From: Rickettsiella endosymbiont of Dermanyssus gallinae | GTDB taxonomy: Bacteria > Pseudomonadota > Gammaproteobacteria > Diplorickettsiales > Diplorickettsiaceae | NCBI RefSeq assembly: GCF_019285595.1 | Contig: NZ_CP079094.1 | Location: 1,185,001-1,249,000, forward strand | Length of the DNA stretch: 64,000 nt | Direction: 5' to 3' | In this document: positions 19,505-27,608 of the stretch, one piece after another | How positions within the stretch are numbered: the first letter of the stretch is position 1 | Layout of the letters: each line of letters starts with the position of its first letter | Notes under the pieces: generated by a model | What the model was told of the DNA's origin: nothing | What the model saw: only the letters and a program-made list of their open reading frames with translations | The model's database searches: none | Made by a program: the position numbers and the translations under genes

Positions 19505-19813
19505 CTATAAAATTTCTGTAATTTTAACTGCGGTATAATGCTGCCTATGCCCCATCTGCTTACGATGATGCTTACGGCGGCGAAACTTAATAATTTTAAT
19601 CTTATCATGGCGGCCATGTTCAACCACGGATGCCGTCACTTTTGCATCGGCCAAGTAGGGTGTACCCACTTTTAGATCAGCCGCTTCACCTGCTACTAAT
19701 AAGACAGGAAACTCAACGGTCTCACCTACCTCAGCGGACAATTTCTCAAGCTTTATCAGCTCGCCTGGTGCTACTTTATATTGCTTTCCACCTGTGGAAA
19801 TAACTGCGTACAT
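19505..19813 (-). CDS. rplU: 50S ribosomal protein L21
   Basis: 23S rRNA-binding large-subunit protein. The 102-aa sequence starts MYAVISTGGKQYKVAPGELI and includes KIKIIKFRRRKHHRKQMGHRQHYTAVKI, the basic rRNA-binding block. It heads the rplU-rpmA pair, with a hairpin upstream. Confidence 0.97.
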   Translation of the reverse strand: MYAVISTGGKQYKVAPGELIKLEKLSAEVGETVEFPVLLVAGEAADLKVGTPYLADAKVTASVVEHGRHDKIKIIKFRRRKHHRKQMGHRQHYTAVKITEIL

Positions 19814-19836
19814 ATCTTAGAATCTCCAAAAACACG

Positions 19837-19887
19837 CGAAGACTTCTTTCCAAACGGAGCTAAACTCAGTTTAGAAAGAAGTCTGTC
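19837..19887 (-). promoter_or_regulatory. Hairpin in the rplU leader
   Basis: On the minus strand, GACTTCTTTC and GAAAGAAGTC are perfect inverted copies about 30 nt apart, with an inner stem CTAAACT/AGTTTAG. The position just before rplU suggests a leader control structure or a terminator from upstream; I see no long T-run. Confidence 0.5.
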
Positions 19888-20026
19888 AACAAACGGTCTA
19901 AAACCGTCCGCATTCTAAGCGATTCTGGGGTTTGAGGCAAGAACCTAGTACCCATCTGATTTTTTTATTAGCGCTTGACCGATTGTATGGCATCCGATTA
20001 CTATAAGCGGCCTTTTGATAGCTAAT

Positions 20027-20102
20027 TCCCCGATAGCTCAGTCGGTAGAGCAAATGACTGTTAATCATTGGGTCGCAGGTTCGAGTCCTGCTCGGGGAGC
20101 CA
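20027..20102 (+). tRNA. tRNA-Asn (GTT), integration site of element 1
   Basis: The cloverleaf is complete: acceptor TCCCCGA pairs with TCGGGGA, then discriminator G and encoded CCA; D-arm AGCTCAGTCGGTAGAGC; anticodon loop CTGTTAA with anticodon GTT; T-arm GCAGGTTCGAGTCCTGC. The integrase stop lies 7 bp beyond the 3' end, so the tRNA is the attachment site used by the adjacent element. I did not find the matching distal att copy in this window. Confidence 0.97.
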
Positions 20103-20108
20103 GATATA

Positions 20109-21546
20109 TCAAGGTCTCATGCCATTTTCAGACAATCCCTCAAATCCCCGTGCCGGACTTTTGCCGGAGCTAGCCAACGATCGTCGGTTTCGCTTTAAAA
20201 TAATTAACTTCTTTCCACTCTCTACATCGCACGCCTTGTTCGCAGCACGAATTAAGTTGTTGTACTCAGCTTGGGAGTAATGAGTCGTAATCCGTTCACT
20301 TTTATGCCCTAGCAAGTCTTGACGGTCTTCAAAGCTCACCTCAGCCGCACGTAAACGTCGTCCAAAGGTATGTTTGAGATCGTGTACCCTCACTTGAGGT
20401 AAACCAGCCCGCTTCCGTGCTTTATTCCAAGCTGAATTTGACATCCGTGTTACAGGCTTACCTTTAAAAGTAAACACATACTGCGAATGAACTCCCCGCA
20501 CTTCCTCAATCACTCGATGCGCTATCTTATTTAAGACGACAAGCCGTTCTTCTCCATTCTTAACTTGCCATTCAGGAATTAAAAAGCAAGTGAGTCGCTA
20601 TGCTCCCGAAGAATTTCGGCCATCGTGTCCCCGAAATTCGTTCGCATGACGCGACTGAAATTAGGCCGCGATACGTCCTGCGTCCGGCACGCACTCACTC
20701 CTTCGGAGTTCATGCCCGTGCCTCCCACAAATGACTTTACGGCGTGATGCGTTTCCTGCTTCGCCCGTCAACGCACGCCTATCGCGGGCTCTTCGACTTC
20801 GCATTGCTTTCACAATGCTTTCCTGTCTCATCGACTGAACCTTCCGGTACCTTAATTTCCCATTCCCATCTTAAATTACAAATCTCCTGATCACGGCATC
20901 CTGTGTTAACTGCAAATAAGGCCATCCTTCTTAAATGAACAGGAAGCTCATAAAATAACCTCATTTGTTCTCCCTGTGATAAAGGGTAAGGTTTTCTTGC
21001 GTCTTTCTGCTCCTCTAATTTAATCTTTGGCGCTTTTATTAACCAACTTAATCCATATTCATCTTTCCATTCTTTTTCAGCTAAATTTAAAATGTGCCTA
21101 ACCACTTGTAATCCATAGTTGATCGTTCTTTTTTTGAGCACTTTTACATTTTCCGCACTGTCCTTTTTAGTCTTCTTCTTTTTTTTCGGTTCTATCCTTT
21201 CACGATCTTCTATATATTTTTTAAGACTATCCATATGAATAGCTTCCAGTGGCAAATGCCCTATATATCGATCCAAAACTTTTAATTGCGTAGCCTCAAC
21301 TGCAATACTTGGCTTCTCTTGACTCTCCTCTACATACTTTATAGCAGCTTGCCTAAAAGTCCTTCTAGGCCTAACGCCATAAACCTTAGCTTGTCTTATT
21401 TCCTCGGTACGTTTTGCAAGGTAGATTTCCGCTTCTTCGAGAGAATTTGATCCAGTGCTTTCGCAAACTCGTTGTCCGAGTATTTGTTTGTCGATGTGCC
21501 AGACGCCTTTACGGTTACGGAGACCCGACGTTCTTTTTCGCCCCAT
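20109..21546 (-). CDS. Tyrosine integrase of element 1, interrupted by an intron-like element
   Basis: Exon-like pieces 21546-20834 and 20586-20109 flank element copy 3. Spliced length is 1191 nt (396 aa). The join reads KVPEGS-V-FLIPEWQVKNGEERLVVLN, aligning with KVPELNTSVFIIPGEKVKN in the uninterrupted paralogue at 43295. The catalytic core is present after joining: NTGCRDQEIC with the first Arg region, VHDLKHTFGRRLRAA with the H-x-x-R-like box, LLGHKSERITTHYSQ with His and the nucleophile Tyr. Its first 151 nt overlap the AlpA-like gene in another frame. It probably excises and inserts the element at tRNA-Asn. Without removal of the element the protein would stop at RDRRALTGEAG-type sequence. 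Confidence 0.88.
20587..20833 (-). mobile_element. 247-bp intron-like element, copy 3 (in integrase)
   Basis: Minus strand, sense to the integrase. Upstream flank GGTTCAGT, downstream CTTTTTAATT. Insertion is after the second base of a codon (GT|C), a different codon phase from copies 1, 2 and 5, which argues against protein-level removal such as an intein. The paralogous integrase at 43295 has an empty site here. Confidence 0.93.
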
Positions 21547-21752
21547 AGTGTTTTACTCCTCTTATTAGCAGGGCGGCCATTACATTGCTTATAATCTTCC
21601 ACCCAAGCATCTAAATCAAGCCGATCAAAGGCAACCCCTCTCTTGCCTATTGGGATAATAGATAAGGAAGGTTTTACTTCTTTATTAAATCGATTTTTAT
21701 CCATTCCTAAATAAGTTGGCGCATCACGCAAACGGATAAGTCTCGGCTGCAT
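21396..21752 (-). CDS. AlpA-like helix-turn-helix / excisionase-type protein
   Basis: A 118-aa protein starting MQPRLIRLRDAPTYLGMDKNRFNKEVKP, a MerR/AlpA-like DNA-binding opening, and IPIGKRGVAFDRLDLDAWVEDY, the beta-wing of that family. Such small proteins usually act as excisionases or activators of the neighbouring integrase. Its last 151 nt overlap the integrase start in a different frame; the integrase ribosome site (GAGGAG) lies inside this gene. The same overlap exists in the second copy at 44221-44574. Confidence 0.75.
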   Translation of the reverse strand: MQPRLIRLRDAPTYLGMDKNRFNKEVKPSLSIIPIGKRGVAFDRLDLDAWVEDYKQCNGRPANKRSKTLWGEKERRVSVTVKASGTSTNKYSDNEFAKALDQILSKKRKSTLQNVPRK

Positions 21753-21873
21753 TTTTTACCCCTCTTTATATTTTTTCTTCGCTTAGTTTATTTAGTTTTT
21801 GCGGAAAATATGTTCCCAGGCATCTCTATATAATGTGTTGTTCAAAAAGAAAGAAGGATAATAGGAGCAAAGC

Positions 21874-22098
21874 ATGACAGAAAATGTTTTTGATACTTTT
21901 ATTCGACACTGTGGAACGTTGAATCAAGCGGCCAAGGTATTAGGCATAAGTCGTGAGCATATCGGTGCAATGAGACGAGGCGTCATTCATATACATCTAA
22001 AATACGCGTTGCTTATTGAAAAATATATGTGTGAACAAGTGAGTCGCTATGCTCCCGAAGAATTTCGGCCATCGTGCCCCCGAAATTCGTTCGCATGA
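21874..22098 (+). pseudogene. YdaS/Cro-like HTH regulator, 3' end replaced by the element
   Basis: The native part, 21874-22035, encodes MTENVFDTFIRHCGTLNQAA ... KYALLIEKYMCE, a small YdaS-type repressor normally of about 65-80 aa that controls an element's excision genes. At 22036 the antisense strand of element copy 4 begins, and the frame continues 21 codons into it before stopping. An AGGAG-type ribosome site precedes the ATG. It is divergent from the AlpA gene, as expected of a regulator. The hybrid protein may still fold, since most of the HTH is intact. Confidence 0.65.
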
Positions 22099-22448
22099 CG
22101 CGACTGAAATTAGGCCGCGATACGTCCTGCGTCCGGCACGCACTCACTCCTTCGGAGTTCATGCCCGTGCCTCCCACAAATGACTTTACGGCGTGATGCG
22201 TTTCCTGCTTCGCCCGTCAACGCACGCCTATCGCGGGCTCTTCGACTTCGCATTGCTTTCACAATGCTTTCCTGTCTCATCGTATGCAGGATAGATAGCT
22301 CACTGCTAGTTAAATCCGTTTGACTAGCTACTTTCTCACAGTCTTCTTGCCAACGACTAAATACATGAAACATTTTCAAAAGAAGGAGTTCAAACTCAGT
22401 TAATTTAGCTTCTTCTTCTGTCCAAGTTGTATCTATTGATGGGTTCAT
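22013..22448 (-). pseudogene. MarR-like regulator N-terminus fused to element copy 4
   Basis: From ATG 22448 the frame encodes MNPSIDTTWTEEEAKLTEFE ... SSELSILH, similar to the N-terminus of winged-helix MarR-like proteins (recalled family with L-T-x-F-E and S-x-L-D-x-L-x-L-H pattern). The element starts after CATA. If it were spliced out, the frame would run only H-I-H-T-Y-I-F-Q and stop within the opposite-strand YdaS gene, giving 62 aa, less than half a normal MarR protein. The winged-helix part is therefore lost, which suggests a rearrangement at this element copy. Confidence 0.55.
22036..22282 (-). mobile_element. 247-bp intron-like element, copy 4 (chimeric junction)
   Basis: Complete copy on the minus strand, differing from the family at element position 206 (G for A). 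The 5' side carries a MarR-like gene fragment in sense orientation and the 3' side the end of the opposite-strand YdaS-like gene. Unlike the other four copies, the two flanks do not belong to one gene, which suggests homologous recombination between element copies. Confidence 0.9.
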
Positions 22449-22769
22449 AAATTTTTCTCTCTTACTTATAATTTGTTAGTAATTTATTAGTAAAGTTTAT
22501 AACTAATATGGAATGTATATCGAAATAATATATAACCATAATTTAATTAATTAAGTCAACTAATGTTAAAAAATGACTGTAAAAATAGGGACTTATAGAA
22601 TTTTACTGTAAAAATAGTAATAAAATATTACTAATATACAAATATTTTTTAATAAAAATTACCTAATTACAATCTTAGCAAGATTCTCATAAAATAAAAT
22701 TAATTAGATAATTTTATCATTGTGAATATAGGAAATTATCCGTTATTCATAATGATGCGATAAATCGCC
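22449..22769. other. AT-rich gene-free region
   Basis: About 320 bp, very AT-rich, between the virB11 end and the MarR fragment start. It holds two direct copies of CTGTAAAAATAG about 37 bp apart and several TTAGTAA/TTACTAA stretches. I see no gene or tRNA; it may carry promoters or regulator sites. Confidence 0.5.
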
Positions 22770-23762
22770 TTAGGTAAAAGAGTTACTAAAATAAACCTCG
22801 GCTATCTCTACGAATCGCGTTTTATTGGCACTGCGCTTTAATTGAATAACGATAGGAATAATAGATTGAATGTAGGCACGTAATTTTTCTTCACTCGATG
22901 TGTTACCCGCTTGCTGCATCATAAAAACGAGCTGGTCAAAACAAGCTCGCGGTGTATCACTATGCACCGTGCTGATACTGCCAGGATGGCCACTATTGGC
23001 TGCTCTTAAAAACGACCACGCCTCGGCACCGCGTAACTCAGACAATAAGATTCGATCCGGTCTTAAGCGTAAACACGTCTTAAATAGTTTTTCAGCCGTA
23101 ATCTCTTCATCGTCTTGATTAAAAAGCAAATGAACGGTATTAGGCTGTTTAACCTTAACTTCTCGAGTGTCTTCTACGGTAATTAAGCGTTCAGTATCAG
23201 GAATCAATTGTAAGCACGCATTCAGAAAGGTGGTTTTACCTGTACCCGTTCCGCCACTAATAAGGATATTCTTTTTAGCTTTTATGGCTAATTGTAGAAA
23301 TTTTAGAATTTTTTTCTTATCTTTCAACGTTTCCTCATATAAGTCCTTGAGTAAATCGGCTGTTTGCTCATACGAGTTATCATTTGCAGAATTAGATGAA
23401 TCAAAGACTCCAGCGGCTTGATAATCTTCTAAACTCATATTGCGACGTGAATGACAGCGAATAGAAAAAATAATCTTATTTTTTTCACAAGCCGGCGGCA
23501 TGACACACTGTACCCGCTCGCTGCTAGGTAAATCGCCAGAAATTAAAGGATGCGGAAATTGCTTATGATTAAATTCTGCAATGAGATGCGCTAAGGTCTC
23601 AAGAAAGCCAAATTCAAGTTTTTCTGCTGTGTATTGTTTAAAACATCCCTTCTCTTCAACGAACACAACGCCTGGTCGGTTGATACACACTTCCGTGACG
23701 CCCTCTGTTTGTAAACAAGGTTTTAATGGTTCTAAATAACTTTCTAAAGCTTTGATAGACAT
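22770..23762 (-). CDS. virB11: Type IV secretion ATPase VirB11 (copy 1 system)
   Basis: A hexameric traffic ATPase at the cytoplasmic base of the VirB/VirD4 channel, switching it between pilus building and substrate export. In the 330-aa protein, Walker A ISGGTGTGKTTFLNA lies near residue 168, LITVEDTREV is the Asp box, LRLRPDRILLSELRGAEAW the Walker B region, and SGHPGSISTVHSDTPR the His box. It is the last gene of the virB run. An in-frame Ser-rich insertion (DSSNSANDNS) precedes the ATPase domain. Confidence 0.93.
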   Translation of the reverse strand: MSIKALESYLEPLKPCLQTEGVTEVCINRPGVVFVEEKGCFKQYTAEKLEFGFLETLAHLIAEFNHKQFPHPLISGDLPSSERVQCVMPPACEKNKIIFSIRCHSRRNMSLEDYQAAGVFDSSNSANDNSYEQTADLLKDLYEETLKDKKKILKFLQLAIKAKKNILISGGTGTGKTTFLNACLQLIPDTERLITVEDTREVKVKQPNTVHLLFNQDDEEITAEKLFKTCLRLRPDRILLSELRGAEAWSFLRAANSGHPGSISTVHSDTPRACFDQLVFMMQQAGNTSSEEKLRAYIQSIIPIVIQLKRSANKTRFVEIAEVYFSNSFT

Positions 23763-23772
23763 TTTTTATTGG

Positions 23773-24834
23773 TTAGAAAATATTAATTTTAGAATTTGTC
23801 GTTTGATTAACCGCTTTAAAATCGAGATCATGGGCAACAAACACTTGAATAGGACTACCTTGGTTAATCCATAAGGTCGGTGGAATCATGCCCTGCTGCT
23901 GTAAGGCTTGTTGTGCAGTCTGATTTAAACTATTTGCCACAGCGATTCGATAGGCTTGTGTGGCGTTATAGGAGGTATTTTCGGCCACACCCACATTAGA
24001 TGTACCGACACCCAGCACTGACAGCAATATGGCAGAGCCAAATTGTCGCCAAAAATGATGATCCATCGTATCTGCTGCCATGCCCGCCATACCTAAAGTA
24101 TCTACGCCAGGCGAAGCGAGATTTAAGCTAACACCCTCCGGTGTTATGAGTCGTGTCCAAACCACAAACACGCGTGATTGGCCTTGTAACATGCCGCTTT
24201 TATATTGACCAATTAAGCGACTGCCTAACGGTATTAATATCCGTGATCCATCCTCTGAGTAAACAGGCCGATCAATCATTGCTCTTAAGTTGCCTGGTAA
24301 ATCAGAATTAATAGCCGTTTCTAAAATGGCATGAATGATTTGACCTTCGCCTATCAATTGATTTAAAGCGCCTACTTGGGTTGCTTGAACACTTTGATGG
24401 GAAGTGGCACTCGCTTGTTGTAAAAATTGACTATTCGCATCCGTATTCAACACTTTGTTTTCTTTGACAACATGATCCGTGTGATCCTTACTTTCTTGAT
24501 TGAGTACAAGCATCGGTGCGGCTAAGCGTTTCTGTAATTCTTTTTGTTTTTCTTCCAATAAGGCGAGTTGTTGTTCCGAGAGTGGCTTTTCTTCTGCCTC
24601 TGATTTTTCTTTTATCGGTATGATGGTTGATTTTTTTGATGCCGTAGTCGGTGTGGTATAGCTTTCTTCTACCTGGAATTCGTTTTTTGACGTTGTCTTT
24701 TTAGCATTAAAATAAAAATGTGTGACTAATAAAAATAATAGTCCACCGAGAATGACAATGAGTACCGGCTTTTTTCGCGCTGGTTGCGCGATGTCTGATG
24801 ACCCATCCGTAGTGGTTGGTGTTGGCTTCTCCAT
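23773..24834 (-). CDS. virB10: Type IV secretion core protein VirB10
   Basis: Spans the inner membrane, periplasm and outer-membrane cap of the secretion channel. In the 353-aa protein one membrane segment (KPVLIVILGGLLFLLVTHF) near residue 22 is followed by a charged, Lys/Glu-rich periplasmic linker (residues 70-110), then the C-terminal beta-barrel domain: PGNLRAMIDRPVYSEDGSRI, IPLGSRLIGQYKSG, VVWTRLITPEGVSLNL and PIQVFVAHDLDF. It begins 4 nt after virB9, as in other virB operons. Confidence 0.93.
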   Translation of the reverse strand: MEKPTPTTTDGSSDIAQPARKKPVLIVILGGLLFLLVTHFYFNAKKTTSKNEFQVEESYTTPTTASKKSTIIPIKEKSEAEEKPLSEQQLALLEEKQKELQKRLAAPMLVLNQESKDHTDHVVKENKVLNTDANSQFLQQASATSHQSVQATQVGALNQLIGEGQIIHAILETAINSDLPGNLRAMIDRPVYSEDGSRILIPLGSRLIGQYKSGMLQGQSRVFVVWTRLITPEGVSLNLASPGVDTLGMAGMAADTMDHHFWRQFGSAILLSVLGVGTSNVGVAENTSYNATQAYRIAVANSLNQTAQQALQQQGMIPPTLWINQGSPIQVFVAHDLDFKAVNQTTNSKINIF

Positions 24835-24838
24835 CGTC

Positions 24839-25552
24839 TTATTCCTCGCCTGAAAGAGCTTCGTTATAAATACTGGTTACATAACGTCCACTGCGTAAGG
24901 TAAATCGTGGCGCTGTGGTATTTACGATCACGTAGTCGCCTTTCATGTGATAATTTATGAGCGTTTCTCTACGTTTCTTATCAACGACAAAAATAGCAGG
25001 CAGGCTACTTTTGAACCGAAAATACGTAAATTGACCGTTACAATCAAAGGCTTCAATCGGCGCTAAGCTTTCATCACCCGTAAAACTATATTTCCAATTA
25101 ATTTGTGTAGGATCACAAGTACCTATGGCGTTACTTTGTCCACGATTATCAAAACCGCCGGTCGGGTAAGTAAATGTTAATTGATAGAGCGGTGAAATCT
25201 TTTCGTCATTGGCAGCTAGTTCAAAGTTATAGCTCTTCACATTGGTTAACACCGTCATATTTGTTTTAGAGGCGGCTATCGGCTTGATAAAAAAATTATT
25301 TTCAATGTATTTGGTTTGCCAGGCTAAGCTATCCCCAATAGCAACATTTTGTACTTTCTCATCTGGCGAAAAAATAATGTGCGTTTCGTAACCATAGGCA
25401 CCCTGAATCATTACGACATTATTTGGATCATAATTGACTGTTTTTACATGCTTATCTGCCGCAACGGATCGAGGCAATAAAGCGGCTGTTGTCTCATGAA
25501 GCGGGATAATGATCATGAGGATGCAAACAAAGAAACTTAGTTTTTTATTCAT
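24839..25552 (-). CDS. virB9: Type IV secretion core protein VirB9
   Basis: With VirB7 and VirB10 forms the outer-membrane core ring. The 237 aa start with a signal peptide (LSFFVCILMIIIPLHETTAA). The N-terminal domain includes IFSPDEKVQNVAIGDSLAWQ and FIKPIAASKTNMTVLT; the C-terminal domain includes PAIFVVDKKRRETLINYHMK and TLRSGRYVTSIYNE, both typical VirB9 blocks. It overlaps neither neighbour but starts 1 nt after virB8. Confidence 0.93.
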   Translation of the reverse strand: MNKKLSFFVCILMIIIPLHETTAALLPRSVAADKHVKTVNYDPNNVVMIQGAYGYETHIIFSPDEKVQNVAIGDSLAWQTKYIENNFFIKPIAASKTNMTVLTNVKSYNFELAANDEKISPLYQLTFTYPTGGFDNRGQSNAIGTCDPTQINWKYSFTGDESLAPIEAFDCNGQFTYFRFKSSLPAIFVVDKKRRETLINYHMKGDYVIVNTTAPRFTLRSGRYVTSIYNEALSGEE

Positions 25553-25553
25553 G

Positions 25554-26264
25554 TTATTTTCCTTCTTCGTGGCTTAAATTAACCGAGGTCACTTGATAAT
25601 ATGTCACGGTAAATCCGAGTGGATTTCTATCTAGTTGGGCTTGCGTGGCTTTAACGGATTGATACTGCCATTTTACAATCGCTTCTTCATGCGCGATTTG
25701 TTGTGTATTAGTCCCTTTATCAATCAAATGCTTTTCAAATCGAATAACCGCTGTGTGGTCATTTAAACGAGAAGGCCATACTTTAGGTACCCTAATCGCT
25801 TTATCTTTACCGTATTTATGGTAAGGCGATGTGCTAGCTTGACTATCCACTTCGGTATCGTATTGTTGACGAATCGTTGGACTGGATTGTGCCCAAACTA
25901 ATTGATAGGGTATTTCTAAATGATCACTGTCATAGCTTTCACGATTCATCACATAATGAATGAGAAAAAAACGCGTCATTTGCCAATTAGCCGTTAAGTG
26001 TGTGGGTTCTAATTCACCGAGTTTGGTTACTTCACCAGTCGCATGATTAAACGTATATAGATAAGGCACTTTTTGTTTGAGTGGCACTAAACAAACCAGG
26101 GTGAGGAGTGCCAGTAACAAGGATAGTAATAAGCCTGCGTTAGCTATCAGAGAGTAGCGTAACCAAAGCGTTTTACTTTGATAAATATCGTGACGCCAAT
26201 CATCAGCCGCTTGGTAATAGGTTTCTTTTACATCGCTGTTAACGTCTTTTATCTGACTCATCAT
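25554..26264 (-). CDS. virB8: Type IV secretion protein VirB8
   Basis: A bitopic inner-membrane protein that nucleates channel assembly. In the 236-aa protein the membrane helix AGLLLSLLLALLTLVCLVPL lies near residue 45, followed by PYLYTFNHATGEVTKL and a periplasmic NTF2-like domain (YHKYGKDKAIRVPKVWPS, FTVTYYQVTSVN). It lies between virB6 and virB9. The MMSQ double Met makes the exact start uncertain by one codon. Confidence 0.92.
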   Translation of the reverse strand: MMSQIKDVNSDVKETYYQAADDWRHDIYQSKTLWLRYSLIANAGLLLSLLLALLTLVCLVPLKQKVPYLYTFNHATGEVTKLGELEPTHLTANWQMTRFFLIHYVMNRESYDSDHLEIPYQLVWAQSSPTIRQQYDTEVDSQASTSPYHKYGKDKAIRVPKVWPSRLNDHTAVIRFEKHLIDKGTNTQQIAHEEAIVKWQYQSVKATQAQLDRNPLGFTVTYYQVTSVNLSHEEGK

Positions 26265-26300
26265 TCTTTACTATTTTTGTTGTTTTATAAAAATGACTAA

Positions 26301-27305
26301 CTAATCTTTATCTTTTCCTTGTTGTACTGCTGCATTAATCGTGGATTGTTTTTGGGCGGCTGCGCGGTTTGCTAATGCACCACGCACAGTGTTAAAACCG
26401 CGACTGGCTAAGTTAGCCGCCGCCTTAGCACCACTATTCGTTAAAGCCGATTTCACCATACCACCGACTTGATTTAAGGCCGCTAAGGTAAGGCCACCAC
26501 TTAAACTACTGGCTATCGATAGGCTTTGTTTTAATAGAAACGCGGTGATGAGTGATAATCCACCAAAAATGCCTACCGTAAAAAAATTAGGTTTACTCAC
26601 GGTGGCTTCATACGCTAAATCAGGCAACACTAGATTAATAATCGACAACATCAACACTAGAATGCTGGTGGTGATAATAGGCACCAGTGAAAAGTTAAAT
26701 AATTTGCCCAACCAACTCACAAACCAACCGCGTGTTGATTCAAAAAGTATAAAGGTTAAAAAAATGGGCCCCAAAGCCAAGCCAATGGCCATCGCCAATT
26801 TTGTATAAATTAAAAGTCCTAGCGCGGACATACAGCATAAAAAGGTAAAGGCCGCGACAAAAAGACCACAGAAAAAAAGATAGAATCCTTTACTAAACAA
26901 GACGGTTGCTGCTTCCATCCCTGTGCTAAAGACTTGATTGAGTCCCTGTGCAATCGTTTCATCCGGTATCTGACCTGGCGTCTGACTAATGATTTGTGCA
27001 ATATAATTTGGCTCGTTAGTAAAAATATTATAAATAAATAAGTGATACATTGACCAATTAGTGCATAAGCTGGTCACTACTAATAAAACGATCAAATGTC
27101 GGCAAATGGTTGTAAAATCCGCCGTTAAAGTATGCATCGCAAAACGATAACCCAACAACAAAATATAGAGCGTGCTTAAGGCCAATAAGGTGTTACTGTA
27201 GCCTTGTACCAACTGCTCATAAGTAGTTTGTACAAAATAAGCAATCACATCATCTACGGCGGATAATGTGTCTGTAATAAAGCTGTCTGGAGAAAGGTTT
27301 ATCAT
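26301..27305 (-). CDS. virB6: Type IV secretion channel protein VirB6
   Basis: A polytopic inner-membrane subunit forming part of the substrate path. In the 334-aa protein at least five hydrophobic segments lie between residues 35 and 265 (TLLALSTLYILLLGYRF, LFVAAFTFLCCMSALGLLIY, IGLALGPIFLTFILF with the family's GP-IF motif, IITTSILVLMLSIINLVL). The C-terminal 80 residues are Ala-rich and soluble. It starts just before the small membrane gene at 27307. Confidence 0.9.
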   Translation of the reverse strand: MINLSPDSFITDTLSAVDDVIAYFVQTTYEQLVQGYSNTLLALSTLYILLLGYRFAMHTLTADFTTICRHLIVLLVVTSLCTNWSMYHLFIYNIFTNEPNYIAQIISQTPGQIPDETIAQGLNQVFSTGMEAATVLFSKGFYLFFCGLFVAAFTFLCCMSALGLLIYTKLAMAIGLALGPIFLTFILFESTRGWFVSWLGKLFNFSLVPIITTSILVLMLSIINLVLPDLAYEATVSKPNFFTVGIFGGLSLITAFLLKQSLSIASSLSGGLTLAALNQVGGMVKSALTNSGAKAAANLASRGFNTVRGALANRAAAQKQSTINAAVQQGKDKD

Positions 27306-27306
27306 T

Positions 27307-27450
27307 TCAGCCCTGGCATACGCCTAACACTAACAAACCACCCATCACAACAAAGGCTACTGTCAGCGCATAATAATCTTCATTGATCAAAAACAAACCG
27401 GCCATAATGATGAAGGCTAAAACCAGCACATGATAGTTTCCACTGATCAT
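27307..27450 (-). CDS. Small hydrophobic protein in the virB cluster
   Basis: A 47-aa frame, MISGNYHVLVLAFIIMAG onward, with two predicted membrane stretches (LVLAFIIMAGLFLI and ALTVAFVVMGGLLVLG). An AGGAGTAAC ribosome site precedes the ATG, and it lies neatly between virB6 and the lipoprotein gene, so it is probably real. I do not recognise the family; position suggests a channel accessory. Confidence 0.65.
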   Translation of the reverse strand: MISGNYHVLVLAFIIMAGLFLINEDYYALTVAFVVMGGLLVLGVCQG

Positions 27451-27461
27451 TTTGTTACTCC

Positions 27462-27596
27462 TTACCAGGTATTAATTTTTGTTTTAATCACCATGTTGTC
27501 GTTCGGTGCTCGTAAGGGTTCTGCCGCACAACTCACGACACAAATGCCTAGAAATAATATGAATGTGAAATACGGTATTAATTTTTGCATAGTCAT
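27462..27596 (-). CDS. VirB7-like small lipoprotein
   Basis: A 44-aa frame, MTMQKLIPYFTFILFLGI then CVVSCAAEPLRAPNDN, whose VVSC lipobox directs lipid attachment at Cys23. VirB7 is a short lipoprotein that stabilises VirB9 at the outer membrane; size, lipobox and location between virB5 and virB6 support the call. The sequence after the Cys is only about 20 residues and too short to prove homology. Confidence 0.72.
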   Translation of the reverse strand: MTMQKLIPYFTFILFLGICVVSCAAEPLRAPNDNMVIKTKINTW

Positions 27597-27608
27597 ATTC
27601 CTTAGTAT

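Noticed and set aside
22036-22098. Element-encoded tail QVSRYAPEEF as natural C-terminus of the YdaS-like regulator
   Set aside because: It looks like the end of some YdaS proteins, but the same bases occur in all element copies, so the match is probably chance.
22449-22769. CRISPR array
   Set aside because: Only two short direct repeats in AT-rich sequence; no regular repeat-spacer pattern here or anywhere else in the window.
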